Shown one piece after another: positions 1 through 11,900 of a stretch of 60,000 nucleotides of DNA (position 1 is its first letter; every line of letters begins with the position of its first letter). A program made the position numbers and the translations under genes. The notes beneath the pieces were generated by a model, which made no database searches, had not been told where the DNA came from, and saw only the letters and a list, made by a program, of their open reading frames with translations. Source of the stretch: Nymphaea colorata (lineage: Eukaryota; Streptophyta; Magnoliopsida; Nymphaeales; Nymphaeaceae); the NCBI RefSeq assembly GCF_008831285.2, contig NC_045145.1:22630802-22690801 (forward strand). The letters are read 5' to 3'.

Positions 1-1712
1 CAGCAAACAACCAGAGGTGTGAACAGCATGATCATGGCTATTTCTCATTTCCCTCCTTTCCGTGCGTTTCATGCATGCATTTGAACCACTTCCTCTTTCT
101 CTCTCTCTCTCTCTCTCTCTCCACATGAATTTATATTTAGATTATCTTCTTCAACAAGGAATTTCTTTCTCTTCCGCAGTCATCTGGCTTGACATTAGGT
201 CGCATAATCATATGCATGCATGCCCAAATTTTGTTTTCTTCATTTCCAACACGTCCGTTGCATATACGGTTATCTTTGTAACATTTCGCTACAGATCAAA
301 CTTTTGCTCCACAGAAAAAAGAAAGCATCAATTTTTTGTAATATGAGCATCAATAGAATTCTTTTTCTGAGTTTTCATTCACTATCAAACATTGCTTATT
401 TATTCAAGTCCTCTGTCGACCAAAATACCTTTTTCGTACAATCTTATCTACCTGACATGATCTAACGCCACCATGGCAAGGAAATTGTGTAAAATAGATT
501 GAGCAGGAGTCGATGTACAGCGATTATCATCAGAGTGGCAGCTAGTCTTCACGGTCATGGTTCTTCGTTTTTGTTTTGTTAATATTGTTCCATGTCGATC
601 GACGACGACTATAATATGATAGAAGTCGCCATGATCATGGCCTTTTAGGTAACTTGCACGTCATTAGATTCACGCAGTTTCATCTTTTCTGTTATTATTG
701 TGCCGTTCCAGGAGGGGAGTGTGATATCTTCAATGGCCATTGGGTATGGGATCCAAAAGGGCCAATGTACACGAACTGGAGCTGCCCAACCCTACCATCT
801 TCAAAGAACTGCCAGGGCAGTGGCAGACCAGACCAATATTACTTGAACTGGAGGTGGAAACCTAATGCATGTGAGCTCCCTAGGTTTGATGGCAGCACCT
901 TCTTGAGCCTAGTTCAAGGCAAAAAGCTAGCTTTCATCGGTGACTCGGTTGCCAGAAACCAAATGGAGTCACTTCTTTGCCTTCTCTCTCAGGTATTCTC
1001 TCTCTCTCTCTCTCTCTCTCCATCTTAAGTATCTTAGGTCAAACTTTATAGGCTTGATTCCAGATGGTAGTCTTTTAAATCTTGAATTTTAGTGGTGCAA
1101 TATTCATAGGTTCATTGTTACATCAAATATCTCTGAATTTAAGTTCCAAAATTCTGAACCACGTTTCCAGTTAGCTAGATGTGAGCTTGATAGATAAAAT
1201 GTAATGAAAACGTATTCCTTTGACCATTCATAGCTGGTTTAAATCCCCAATCTGAACGTTTAAATCGAAGACGAAAAACAACGTCCAAAATGGAATGGTC
1301 TTCCTTGAATTCTCAAAATGCCTAGTTCTTGTCGACGAGAAAAAACGTCCAAAGTGGAATAGTCTTCTTTGAATTCTCAAAATGCCTAGTTGTTGTCGGC
1401 TACCTCCAAAAAGCTGACCTAATGTTTGAGATGTTACACTCACCAGCCTACCTTGCAATAGCCGCATGGGGCAAACAGATACAGCCACCTTTTTTCCTTC
1501 CAAACAGGTCTATTCTTGGCTAACGACATCTTTGAATATGATTGACATAATAGTTCTAGCTCGAGAAGATCGCCGAAAATTGCTCTTGAGATTTCACATG
1601 GGATGTTTTGATTTCTGATTAAAAGAACTTCCGTTTGGAGATCCAATGTACTCTTTTTTTATTTAAAAAGAGTACTGCACTCACTTTGATATCACATGTG
1701 AGATAATGCAAC

Positions 1713-1767
<55 letters not shown>

Positions 1768-2849
1768 TGTGACTTCACAAGCTTACATCGAGTTCTGACT
1801 AGGTCCTGCTGGTCAATTAAGCTTCAAATTCAATGGATACCCAAATCAAAGTCGGTATAGGTTTAGGAGGCCTGGGTGCTAGATTGTATGCTATCAAGGA
1901 ATGCAACTGTGTCTCACATCTTAAGTGCAATTTCTTATGTTAGAAAATTTCTTATGTTAGAAACTAATTTATGGGCTAAAGAAGTTGAACAACTGTGTGC
2001 TTGTGTAACATTTACCACCATAGAGTTACAGTCAACCTTATCATGCGACCGGATGTATATTTTCAGGTAGAGACTCCCCAAGACATCTACAAGGATGCAG
2101 AAGACAGGGACAGGTACTGGTTCTTCCCCTCCCACAACTTCACCCTCATTGTGCTTTGGAGCAAATTCCTGGTGCAAGTTGAAGAGATAACCAGAAATGG
2201 ACCTTATGACATAGATCACACCAACATTTATATCAACAAGCCAGACATGAATTGGGCTCGGCGAATCCATGACTTGGACTACATTGTACTCTCCAATGGA
2301 CACTGGTTCTTCCGCAAATCGTACTTCTACAAGGGCCAGAAGTGCGTCGGCTGCTTGTACTGTGGCGGCGATGGCGGCGTCGAGGACAAGAACATGGTGG
2401 ACCTGGGGTTGGAGTATGGGCTGGGAAGGGCCTTTAGGACTGCACTCAAGTTGATAGATGAGTGTAAGGAGTGCAAAGATGGGCTGGTTACATTCTTGAG
2501 GACATTTAGTCCGTCCCATTTTGAGAATGGCGCATGGAATGGTGGTGGAGGGTGCAACAAGACCATGCCCCTGGGTGAGGAGAGTGTGGACCTAGAGGGC
2601 ATGGATTGGAGGGTAAGGAACACCCAGATTGAAGAGTTAGAGAGAGTGAGGAAAGGGGGCAGGAAGAAAAGAAGAATAGAGGTTTTGGATGTGACTGAGA
2701 GCATGTTGGTGAGGGCAGATGGGCATCCAGACAAGCATTGGGGAGGATATGAGTATGTCAACCGCAGTGATTGTGTGCACTGGTGCTTGCCTGGGCCAAT
2801 TGATGCATGGAATGAGATGCTTCTGGAGGCCATGAAGAGAGTTTCTTAA
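1..2849 (+). CDS. AXY4/TBL27-like xyloglucan O-acetyltransferase (5' partial)
   Basis: TRICHOME BIREFRINGENCE-LIKE (PMR5N + PC-esterase) protein, a Golgi type II membrane enzyme that puts O-acetyl groups on cell-wall polysaccharide. Clear exons are 712-992 and 2067-2849 (stop TAA 2847-2849); the intron 993-2066 is phase 0. The exon at 712 needs one codon base from upstream. Positions 1-16 read in frame as QQTTR plus G before a GT at 17-18 and supply that base, so 1-16 is probably the tail of exon 1, whose membrane anchor lies outside the window. Visible motifs: GRPD..YLNWRWKP, the catalytic FIGDSVARNQ (GDS, about 939-947) and DCVHWCLPG (DxxH, GAT at 2769). The stretch VETPQDIYKD after the GDS block, LRTFSPSHFENG and the C-terminal GPIDAWNE resemble AXY4/TBL27 and TBL22, which acetylate galactose of xyloglucan side chains. 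The substrate is inferred from family resemblance. Confidence 0.9.
993..2066 (+). other. Intron 2 of the AXY4-like gene, with tandem duplication and (TA)n
   Basis: The donor AG|GTATTC follows the codon for Q in LLCLLSQ, and the acceptor TTTCAG ends at 2066. The intron holds a (TC)n run just after the donor (about 999-1021), a 64-bp tandem duplication (about 1270-1397, two copies sharing AACGTCCAAA.TGGAAT and CTCAAAATGCCTAGTT), and a (TA)n run at about 1716-1765. The neighbouring TBL gene has no intron at this site. Confidence 0.85.
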
Positions 2850-3221
2850 AGATCGGCGCCAGCGCCAACAGGTAGTCTTTGATTTCAAGAGTGGTTTCTC
2901 CGCAAATTAAGCTGAACAAAACAGTGATTTTAATGAACTATGTGCAGAGAACTGGTTCCAGAGGGGGAAGGGGAGAAGGGATGTTTTGGGAGTTGTGGGG
3001 AGTTTGGCTTCTTGCTATACCATTCTTTTAAGTACTTGATAGAAGAGAAAGAGCAATTGATGTATTTATATGTATCATCTTGGTGAATTGAATTTCACTC
3101 AATGTTGGGACTATTAGAGTTTCAAACTTTTGGGAATAAGAACAAACTAGAGAACTTCTTGGGGCAATTTAAAGCCCTTTAACTGGCATGGACTGTTGGT
3201 TCCCTCTCTCTCTCTTTGTGG

Positions 3222-3265
<44 letters not shown>

Positions 3266-5592
3266 TATATATAAGATAGAATCAAGCAAATGTATAAGTT
3301 TGAACCGAGCTTGAGGAGAGCTCCTCATTAGTCCCCAATTCTGCTCATCGTGCATCTCTATTGTCAATAATAAAGAGGAATCACAATTGGGCAAATAATA
3401 ATCTTCCAGATCACGTTCTTAAAGCGATCCAGCTCACTATGCGCCTCAAACTCTTCCCCAACTGCGCAGGGCTGCACGGTGGCCAGGCTTAGGACTGCAC
3501 CTGGTTGTCGTCTGTGCTCAGCCTGATCTCAACAGGCCGACTCAACCGAGCTCAAGTCAGCGAGCATTGACACAATCACAGCTTGATTGTTCGGCATCCT
3601 GGTTTCCTGACCTGGCCTGGTTGAAACATCTAAATTAATATAATATCGTAAAAGTTTCCTTCAGACAAAAAAAATTAAAGTTTATCTAAATCTGACTTAC
3701 TTGGGATTAATCTGGTAATCTGGCCGGCGATCTATAAACAGATCTGACCCATCAACCAAGGTCAGACAATGGTACTGCTGATCAAATTCAGTCTTTTTTT
3801 TTTTTTGGGTATTGAGTTCAGGTCAGGACTTGGTGGAGAGGCAGATACCCGAAGAGGCTGAAGCTACTTCTCTTTTCCTCCTATCCTTGAGTTCAGGTCA
3901 AGCTTTGGTGGAAAGGTAAACACTTACAAGAGGTCGAAGCCCCTTCTTTTTTTCTCCTATCCTTGAGTTCGTGGCTATGACTGCTTTAGAAGGGTGAAAA
4001 GTTAACTAGAGTGTCACACATCCACCATTACATCCACAATCCACAATCGCACTAACCAGCAAACTTTCAGCACGTATGTCTCTCCCAAAACCCAGGCCTA
4101 GGCCCAGGCACCACTTGGTCAATGCACAACCTTACTAGTATGTGAGTCAGGTCTTAGTGAGTATCTGCCGTTGACATCCTATTATTTGAGACCAATCATA
4201 TATTTCCCTTGAGAATATGTACAGCAATCCCTCTGACAGTTAAACTTCACCTTGAAGTACAGAAGAGTGAATCAGATCCAATGTCTATTGCACGTTTTCA
4301 CGGGATGACAAATTGAATCAGATCGATTTATTTGTATCGTATCAGTAGATTCGGGCCCGTATTTGATAAATTGAGTTGGGATCCGATTCAAATTGCAATT
4401 AATCATAGTCGGACTCAAATTAACTTGAAAATGAGATGGCTATCAGTCATGAGAAGAATACTGTACCTATCCGCATCCAATTGCTAATTGGGATGAGAAT
4501 TTTCTGGTGGAAACCAACAGCTTGATTTCAGCTTTTAATTCATCAATCTCGTATAAAGTTCGAGCCATTGATATCCTTGCGTCCAATCTCAGATACAAAG
4601 GCAATCAGATCAGATTACTCTATCGAATATGTCTACTGAATCAACAATTGTAGTTGAAAATCTCGATTTTGGATGCAAATATATTTCTTCCCATATTTCA
4701 CAATGAAAGCAAAGGCATTTGACGGAATCACTATTTTATGTTCATTTTCAAAAAAAAATAAAAATGCTAGAAACCCTACAAATATCTTAGAAAACAACGC
4801 GTAACATGCACAAGTCAAATTGGTGGCAGGTAATTTGTTCTAATTATGCAAGCTATGTGGAGAATGGATGAGCCTCAATTTTGGATAAATAAATAAATTT
4901 ATAAATAAATAAATAAATAATTTTACAATCTGTATGTTCATGTAGAATAAAAATAAGTCATTGCCAAGCAAGAGCTTCATTAAGGTTGCAAAAAGGTCAG
5001 ATTAATTGGAGTTCATAAGGCCGTATCAGATCTGATCTGCATAGTATATTATATAAATCCGACCCGTTCCCTTATCAAAGACAAAGAAGTGCCATGCACG
5101 TCATAGAGCTGAATAATTTTATAAATTTAGGAGATGGGAAAGTGTGAGCCCATTAATTTCTTGGCCTGATTCTGCGTGAGAAGCAGTGGCCCTTCATGTG
5201 GCCATTAGCCATTAGAAAAATGAGGTGAAGGAGTTGGTTGCTTGAACTACATACAACCATAGGCGGAGGGAAGGGGGGCCTGCAGGGATTTTGATCCCCC
5301 TTCAGATTTTGAAAACTTTAAAAGACTTTAAAAGTTTATATGTAAATCTAAAAAATTTTAGTTTAATATACATATAAAATTTAAAAAATTTTATTTCGGC
5401 TCTTGTTAAAAATTTGAAACTATAGTTTGGCCCCTACAACAAAAAACTCCTGACTCCACCTCTGCATACGCCCACATTCTTCTTAAAATAAAACCCTCCA
5501 ATGTTTAGTTTGTTTCTTAATTTGTACAGTCTACCTATCTTCCATGTACTTCTAGTGTAGAAAATGTGTGCATGTCTGTTTGTGCATGTCTA

Positions 5593-5645
<53 letters not shown>

Positions 5646-6330
5646 ACATATAGTGCACAAGAGTGAATGCATGCACATGCATGTGCCCTAGCTACGTGTG
5701 CATTGTTCGGTCAAATTGTTTGGTACATAAAAAAAGTGTAATAGATTAGGACTGCGTGGTTCAATTGTTAGTGCAGTGTTCTAGATAACCGTATTGATGC
5801 CGTATCGATTTGCTCATATGGTATGGTGTTTGGATCATCATATATAAGAGAATCCGATTTATTTGGAGTATGCTATGTTTTGGATCAGATTTATTTGAAC
5901 GCCACACGAATATGATTTTAATCGTCATTGAAACTCCACAAATGTGATCTCGACAGTGAGAAGCCTCTGAAATCATTTCAGTCTTTGGTCCAGCTTATTT
6001 GCATGTGCAAATGAGATTTTCTTTAAGCTAATTCAAAAATTTCAGAGATTTACGTTGTCGATTTTCTCTTCATTATAAAATTCTTATAGAATTTAAACTA
6101 AGTTGATCTAAGACGACCAAGTCCGTGACGTTCGCACCATTAAAATTTTGACACCCGAAACAAAAAACAAAAACAATTACGAAGTATAATTAAGTAGAAA
6201 AAATAAATAAATGCGCGCCTGCTACTGTTGAGAATAAGCAATGCGGACCATCCGGAGAAGATTTTACTAAAAATAAGCGAATAAATGAACGTGTTCTACG
6301 TAATAAACTCAAGGAAATCCACATGAGATT
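2850..6330. other. Intergenic region between the two TBL genes
   Basis: No gene is seen. It starts with the 3' UTR of the AXY4-like gene. A CT/CA/TA compound microsatellite lies at about 3203-3274. A diverged 75-bp tandem repeat runs from 3812. A (TA)n(TG)n run lies at about 5598-5644. A segment at about 5264-5468 begins with GGCGGAG and ends with CTCCACCTC, which suggests a small decayed mobile element related to others in the window. Confidence 0.6.
3812..3971. repeat. Diverged 75-76 bp tandem repeat
   Basis: The motif TTGAGTTCAGGTCA starts at 3812 and 3887, and a third TTGAGTTC starts at 3963. The two full copies both continue with TTGGTGGA(G/A)AGG and end in a CT-rich stretch followed by CTCCTATCC. 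This is noncoding. Confidence 0.7.
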
Positions 6331-6335
6331 TCCCA

Positions 6336-6345
6336 TATATAAATA
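6336..6345 (+). promoter_or_regulatory. Probable TATA box of the TBL19/20/21-like gene
   Basis: TATATAAATA lies about 245 bp before the start codon at 6589, the only good TATA element close upstream. A transcript starting about 30 bp downstream would include an overlapping upstream ORF at 6518. This is inference from sequence only. Confidence 0.45.
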
Positions 6346-6517
6346 TATATTTTATTTAGTTCGTGGCGATCGACCCACTGTATACGTGAGACGAAGATTG
6401 CCATTTTATATGTTTCTTTACTGTAATTTAATCTTTCTTCCGGCATTTTTTATTCGAAAAACTTGGACGGCGAGGTGGATCGTTAAGGTCTAGAGAGAAG
6501 AAGAGAGGTAGGAAAGG

Positions 6518-6616
6518 ATGAAGATGGTGGCCGGGAGAGAAGTGGTGAAAAAGGAAGAAATAGAAAGAAAAAGAAGAAGAAGAAGAAGATGGGAGGTATC
6601 ACGTTCAGGGACCTGA
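6518..6616 (+). promoter_or_regulatory. Overlapping upstream ORF in the TBL leader
   Basis: ATG at 6518 (A at -3) opens a 32-codon frame, MKMVAGREV... with an arginine run from an AGA repeat. It ends at TGA 6614-6616 and overlaps the main start at 6589 in a different frame. If the leader includes it, ribosomes starting here would bypass the main ATG, which itself has good context (A at -3, G at +4). Confidence 0.4.
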
Positions 6617-6780
6617 AGAGGAGAGCTGCAGGAAATTATGCTGCTGCGGCTAAAACACTTTCAAGGAAGCACTTTGTTTGGGCTCTCTACTGCATCGTTC
6701 CCATCGTCATCCTACGCTGTTACTTCTTGTCATGCTCAACATTGCTGGCCTCTCCCAACTTTGATCATGGCAGACAAGGT

Positions 6781-6842
<62 letters not shown>

Positions 6843-8980
6843 ATATGTTACCGACCGGATGGATGGTAAGAGAAGGGTGGTGCACATGTAGCCGGACCTG
6901 GTTTTTCTGCATTTGATGCAAATACATAAGAATTTTGCCCGCATGCCTGTTAAATTACATTTAGCATGATCATCTACTTTTTAAGTTCTTTTAAGTTGTT
7001 TTAAGTTTTAACTGTACATTGTAATCTAAGTTTTCTTAAGGCCTTGATTAGTACTCTAGTTTTATATCCGAAGGTCTCCTCTAAGAAGAGGTATATTTTT
7101 TGAATTCATGGTTCTAATGCACTATTGACTTAACAATCTTAAGTTTGAGGTGGCCATTGTCTAGCTCTTAAACCCGTGGATTCAAAATGCATGGTTTACA
7201 AAACTATAGTGAAATTCATTCATCATTCAGAAATGAGATTTCAAATCCTTGTTATGGATCAAGAGTTTAGGATAGATTTCGTGAGGTAATCGAATGCACC
7301 CTAAATGTGCATTTGTTTACTTCATATCTAAGGCTCAAAGGTGATCTGTGTTCTTATAATGTTAGATTTAATTAACATTATAAATTTTTAGTTTCTACAA
7401 AGAATATTTGAATCTTGTATTTGAAGGATACAAGGATAATGCTATGAATTTGCAAACCTTGCATCTTGAAATCAATGGATCACAAGTCAGACCCCTTCCC
7501 TCTCACTTGAAATCTGTAAATTTGAGACATATAGTGATTTTGAATCTAAAGCTCTTAATTCCATATTCTGCTAGACTATGAATTGAAATTCAACCTTTTG
7601 TTAAATCATAACCTCGAATTTAACATCCATGGTAATTAAATACTCTAAGTTTTGTAAGTTTCAGAAAAATATTATATCAACATATTAAAGAACTGTTGTA
7701 GGAATATATTTCTGCATTCCTGAGCATGATAGCTACATAGGTGGGAGTTTGAAAAAAGAACATAAAAAATTTATTCTCTGAAATGTTCTTTCGTATTCAT
7801 TAATTTTCTAACCGACACTGAAGATTTTTGTTCTTAAGATTCGCATCTCTCTCTCTTTCTCTCTCACATATGGTCACCAACCGCTGAATGTGTTGCAGGA
7901 TATCATGAGCAGACGAAGAATAGGGAGAGCCTGCAACACTGCGACTTCTCCATGGGCCAATGGATCCACGACCCAACGCCGCCACTCTACGACGAGACAA
8001 CGTGCAAGACCATCAGCGAGGGCCAGAACTGCGTGGGCCATGGCCGGCCAGACACCGGCTACCTCTACTGGCAGTGGCGTCCCTCTAACTGCACCCTCCC
8101 CAGGTTCGATCCCGCCACATTTCTCTCCCTCACCGCCAACCAGAAGCTCCTTTTCGTCGGCGACTCCATGGCCAGGAACCAGCTCGAGTCCCTCCTCTGC
8201 CTCCTCTCCACCCTATCCCAGCCCGTCCTCACCGCCTTCGACCACACCCGCAAGTTCAGGACCTGGGTCTTCCCCTCCCACAACCTCACAATCTCGGTGC
8301 TCTGGTCTCCATTTCTGGTCAAAGGCGTAGAGAAGGACAACGACTACAACTACAACAGGCTCTTCTTGGACGTCGTGGACGCCAGATGGGCGGAGGAGTT
8401 GAAGACTGCAGACATGGTTCTCTTCTCTATGGGACACTGGTTTCTGCATCCTGCCGTGTACTTTGAGGGGGATGAAGCAGTGGGCTGCCATTATTGCCCT
8501 GGACTGAACCATACTGAGATCGGGTTCTTTGGGGTCTTGAGGAAGGTCTTGAGAACAAGCCTTGGTGCCATTGTGGAGAATGGAAGGGAGATGAAGGTGG
8601 TAGTGACTACTTTTTCGCCTGCCCATTTTGATGGGGAGTGGGATAAGGCAGGGGCATGTGACAGGAAGGTGCCCTACAAGGAAGGGGAGAAGGAGTTGCA
8701 GTGGATGGACAAGGAGATGAGGAAGGTTGAGGTTGAAGAGGTTGAGAGTTTCAAGAGGAAAGGTGCAAATTTTGAGGTATTAGATGTGACCAATCTCGCC
8801 ATGATGAGGCCTGATGCACACCCTGGGCCTTACATGCATGCCTCCCCCTTCAATGGCGGGTTCAAGGATAGGGTGCAGAATGACTGTGTGCATTGGTGCC
8901 TGCCCGGCGCCATTGACACTTGGAATGAGATTCTTTTGCAGATGATGAGGAGGTGGAGACATGAAGAGAGAAGGAGGTGA
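6589..8980 (+). CDS. TBL19/20/21-like polysaccharide O-acetyltransferase
   Basis: A complete 423-aa TBL protein. Exon 1 is 6589-6778; the phase-1 intron 6779-7898 has donor CAAG|GTTCTT and acceptor TGTTGCAG; exon 2 is 7899-8980 (TGA). The junction restores a glycine codon (R-Q-G-Y-H-E). Exon 1 encodes a short basic cytosolic tail and one membrane anchor (HFVWALYCIVPIVILRCYFL), as in Golgi type II enzymes. Exon 2 has the PMR5N block (CDFSMGQWIHD, NCVGHGRPDTGYLYWQW), the GDS motif (VGDSMARNQ, GGC at 8159) and DCVHWCLPG (GAC at 8882). FPSHNLTISVLWSPFLVKGVEK and GHWFLHPAVYFEG fit the TBL19/20/21 group, in which xyloglucan backbone acetyltransferases are known. It lies 3.7 kb downstream of the AXY4-like gene in the same orientation. 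It shares the phase-1 intron but lacks that gene's second intron. Confidence 0.92.
6779..7898 (+). other. Intron 1 of the TBL19/20/21-like gene
   Basis: It begins with a long (CT)n tract (about 6786-6838) directly after the donor and ends in TGTTGCAG. The intron is AT-rich and shows nothing else recognisable. Confidence 0.85.
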
Positions 8981-11900
8981 TGATTTGGGGTTTTGAGTTT
9001 TGGGGTTTGTGTTGATTTTTGTTGTATAAGACCCGGCATTGATTCTTTGCTAGCTCTGTTGTTATTTTGCATTTCAATAGTGTGGTTTAGTGGTCAATTG
9101 TCCTCACCAATAACTTGATTATTGAAGAGATTAGTCTGCAGACCATATGGAATAGAGAAACCACTCTCAGGGTGGTAGCATTAGTTTGCCCCCTTGACAG
9201 TAGCCCAGGCTTGCGCTAAGTTCAACCTGTCATACTTATAAATTATAATCACCTCCTCAATAAGATTAAGCTGGGATTCTGTAAAATGCTCATGTATAGG
9301 ACTGCACGTATCCAAGTACCCTCTGGATAATCATGGCTTTGAGTTGTTTTGCGAAATTTTGAAGATGTGAATGTGGCAGTGGCAACGCTGCATGTGGGCT
9401 TGTGTGGGCAGTTGCCCACACAGTCCTGGCCACAATTTTATTTATTCACATAATCATTTGCTTTGTGCCTCCCAATCATTTCAGTATGTATTTAAAGGCT
9501 AAAATTTTTCAAATATCTCTGGCTGCAAACGCCATTGGAATGTGGTTTACATGGTTGATTGATAAAGAGCCATTCTCATTCGTGATATGTTTTCAATTCA
9601 AGAATGAACTTTCATGTATCAATATCAAACTTTGAATTTTTATGGCTCCTTACGCCCGAAAGTTATAAAAAACCATGTTATTTTCCGTAGGAACTTTAAA
9701 TTCACGCAACTAAGCGTATACTGAATGTGAAGAACAGCCATCAGAACCGGCTAAATTTAGATATTACTTTCCTCCAAGAAATGAGAACCAACTTTACTTA
9801 TTATAAATGATATAATATACAATATGAGCTGTCCAATCAACACGATTAGATGGCTCGAACATGGCCGACATTTGTGGTGATCAGACAACTCATGCTGGTG
9901 AGCGTGACCAAAAAATGGCCAGCAAGAGTAAGAAGTCTCCTTCTTAAGACAATCTAGGCGCAGGAAAATTTGGCAATATTTTACCAGCACTTCTTTCTCA
10001 AAAGAATCACGTTGCACGTTTTGAAACGTTATAGAAGAAAGCATGTAAATGGCAAACCAAAATATTTCAATTTCGGTGACATGTTCTACGCTGCAGCACT
10101 AAATAAATGATATGAAAATATTAAGATTCTTTCAGCGTGGTGTTTGTTTTTTGCAGGCACCAGGATCACATTGTGATATTGCAGATTGTAGCCAAGAATT
10201 TTTTCACTGCACGTCAATTTGCGCTCTCTAACAATGACCTTCTTTTGATACTTTTCCATGAGGCATCCATTTGTTAGTAGAATTTCAAAAACTTTCTTCA
10301 GTTATTTTGGGCATTCGAATTTGCAAAAGGGTCGACCTACCAAGACCTTTTTTCTACTCAATTCTGAAAAGGGACAGTCTAGACATGGACAATTTTGAAT
10401 ACCCATACACTGTAATTTTCGGATTCTATGGTACGCTGCAGCCTTTACTGGCAAACATATAAAGCTAAGTATGATACGATGAAATTTAAAAGAACACCTC
10501 AACCAAGAATGACATAATTAACTAAGTCCACCTTTGCAATAACCAGCAACAGGTCCGGTTGAAAAGGGAAGCTCGGAATATGAACCTTTTCTTTTTTAAG
10601 GCTTGAGAAAGAAGGAAGCCATCAAAAGTACAATAAATCACTTGGTAGTAGTTGAAAATTGTGGATTTTGGGCAACAACAATCTGGTGGTAGGCCTCAAA
10701 CTTCCCCTGTCCACTCTGTTTCTGTGTACCCACGACTACCACAAAATCTGAAAGCCATCAATAATGCTAAGTGTCGTCTTCTATACTAAAAAAAGAAAAA
10801 GGAACTCTTAGATAGTAAGAAGATGTTCAAATTGCGGGCACAAAGGCTTTGCAGATAGACTTTGTGTATTGTGTTCCAAAAGAAGGACGGCCCAAGATGT
10901 GACCAATTGGTGTAACACGTACACAAATTCGATGCCGTTATTGTGCTAAAGCGGAAACATGGGTAGGGATCAAAAATGATCACGGGATGGTTCAGATCCA
11001 AGTCGAAATAAGAGCAACTAATATCGGGTTTAAACTTGGTTCGTGTCAGAGATCTCATGGAGAAGACTTGTAGCTGAAGTTGAATTACCTGAAAAAGAGT
11101 ATGAACAAAACATGACCCGCACGTGTGTAGATAAACTTATTTTAGCATAAATTTTTTTACCATAATTAGAACCCTTAGCTTTTATCTGATATTAAAAAAC
11201 CAAATACTATTAATGCAAGAAGCTCCGTTTCTCAGAGATGCCCAACAGATTTGACTCCGGCACTTCCTAAATAAATAAAATCGCAGTGGGTTCGATAACA
11301 GTCAAGATCCAATGACACTCCAACCATCGAAACCACGATATTGCATCGGGCCTTGACTAATTGCAAGTGGCAGTATGGCCTAGAAAACCAAATGAATAAC
11401 TTAATATTCCGGTCAGCTAAGGGGGCGGGCCATGTTCTTGGCTGGCTTTCAACGACCGATCAGAAAGAGAGAAAAGCAGAAAGATTAAAAAAAAAAAATA
11501 CTAGTACCTGTCCCCATCAAAAGAAGATCGAACGCTGAAAGCACGGCGAACGTCACATGTCACGATAGAATGAATTTTGACAAAGGTAGTTGTTCCCATC
11601 AGATCTTAGCTTTTCCTTTTTATACGACACCCTTGTCTGCCTTTACTTTTTCGACTCACGTGAAGACGCTTTTTCATGGCAGCACCAAGCCTAACTCTTT
11701 TTTCCAGCTGGCCTGCCGCCCCTTAATAGTGGAGTAAGTTGCCAGGAGGAATAGAATCATTATGTTGAAAAAGGGAAAGTGTTGGGTGAGAAAACCATGT
11801 ACTGAGGGGACATAAAATAAAGGTATCTTGCTAGTTTCTTGAGGTAATGAAGGAACGGGTCCCACCGCAATGAGTGAGAACGGCAATCTGCCAATCTTTT

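Noticed and set aside
1935-2833. Long minus-strand frames opposite the AXY4-like exon 3
   Set aside because: Shadows of a confidently identified coding exon; no family resemblance.
3040-3060. TTGATAGAAGAGAAAGAGCA, similar to miR156/157
   Set aside because: It has mismatches to the known microRNAs and no complementary arm nearby to form a precursor hairpin; it lies in the TBL 3' UTR.
5753-5800. A tRNA-like stretch (GCGTGGTTCAATTGTTAG)
   Set aside because: It resembles part of a tRNA D-arm, but no anticodon arm, T-arm box or acceptor pairing can be found.
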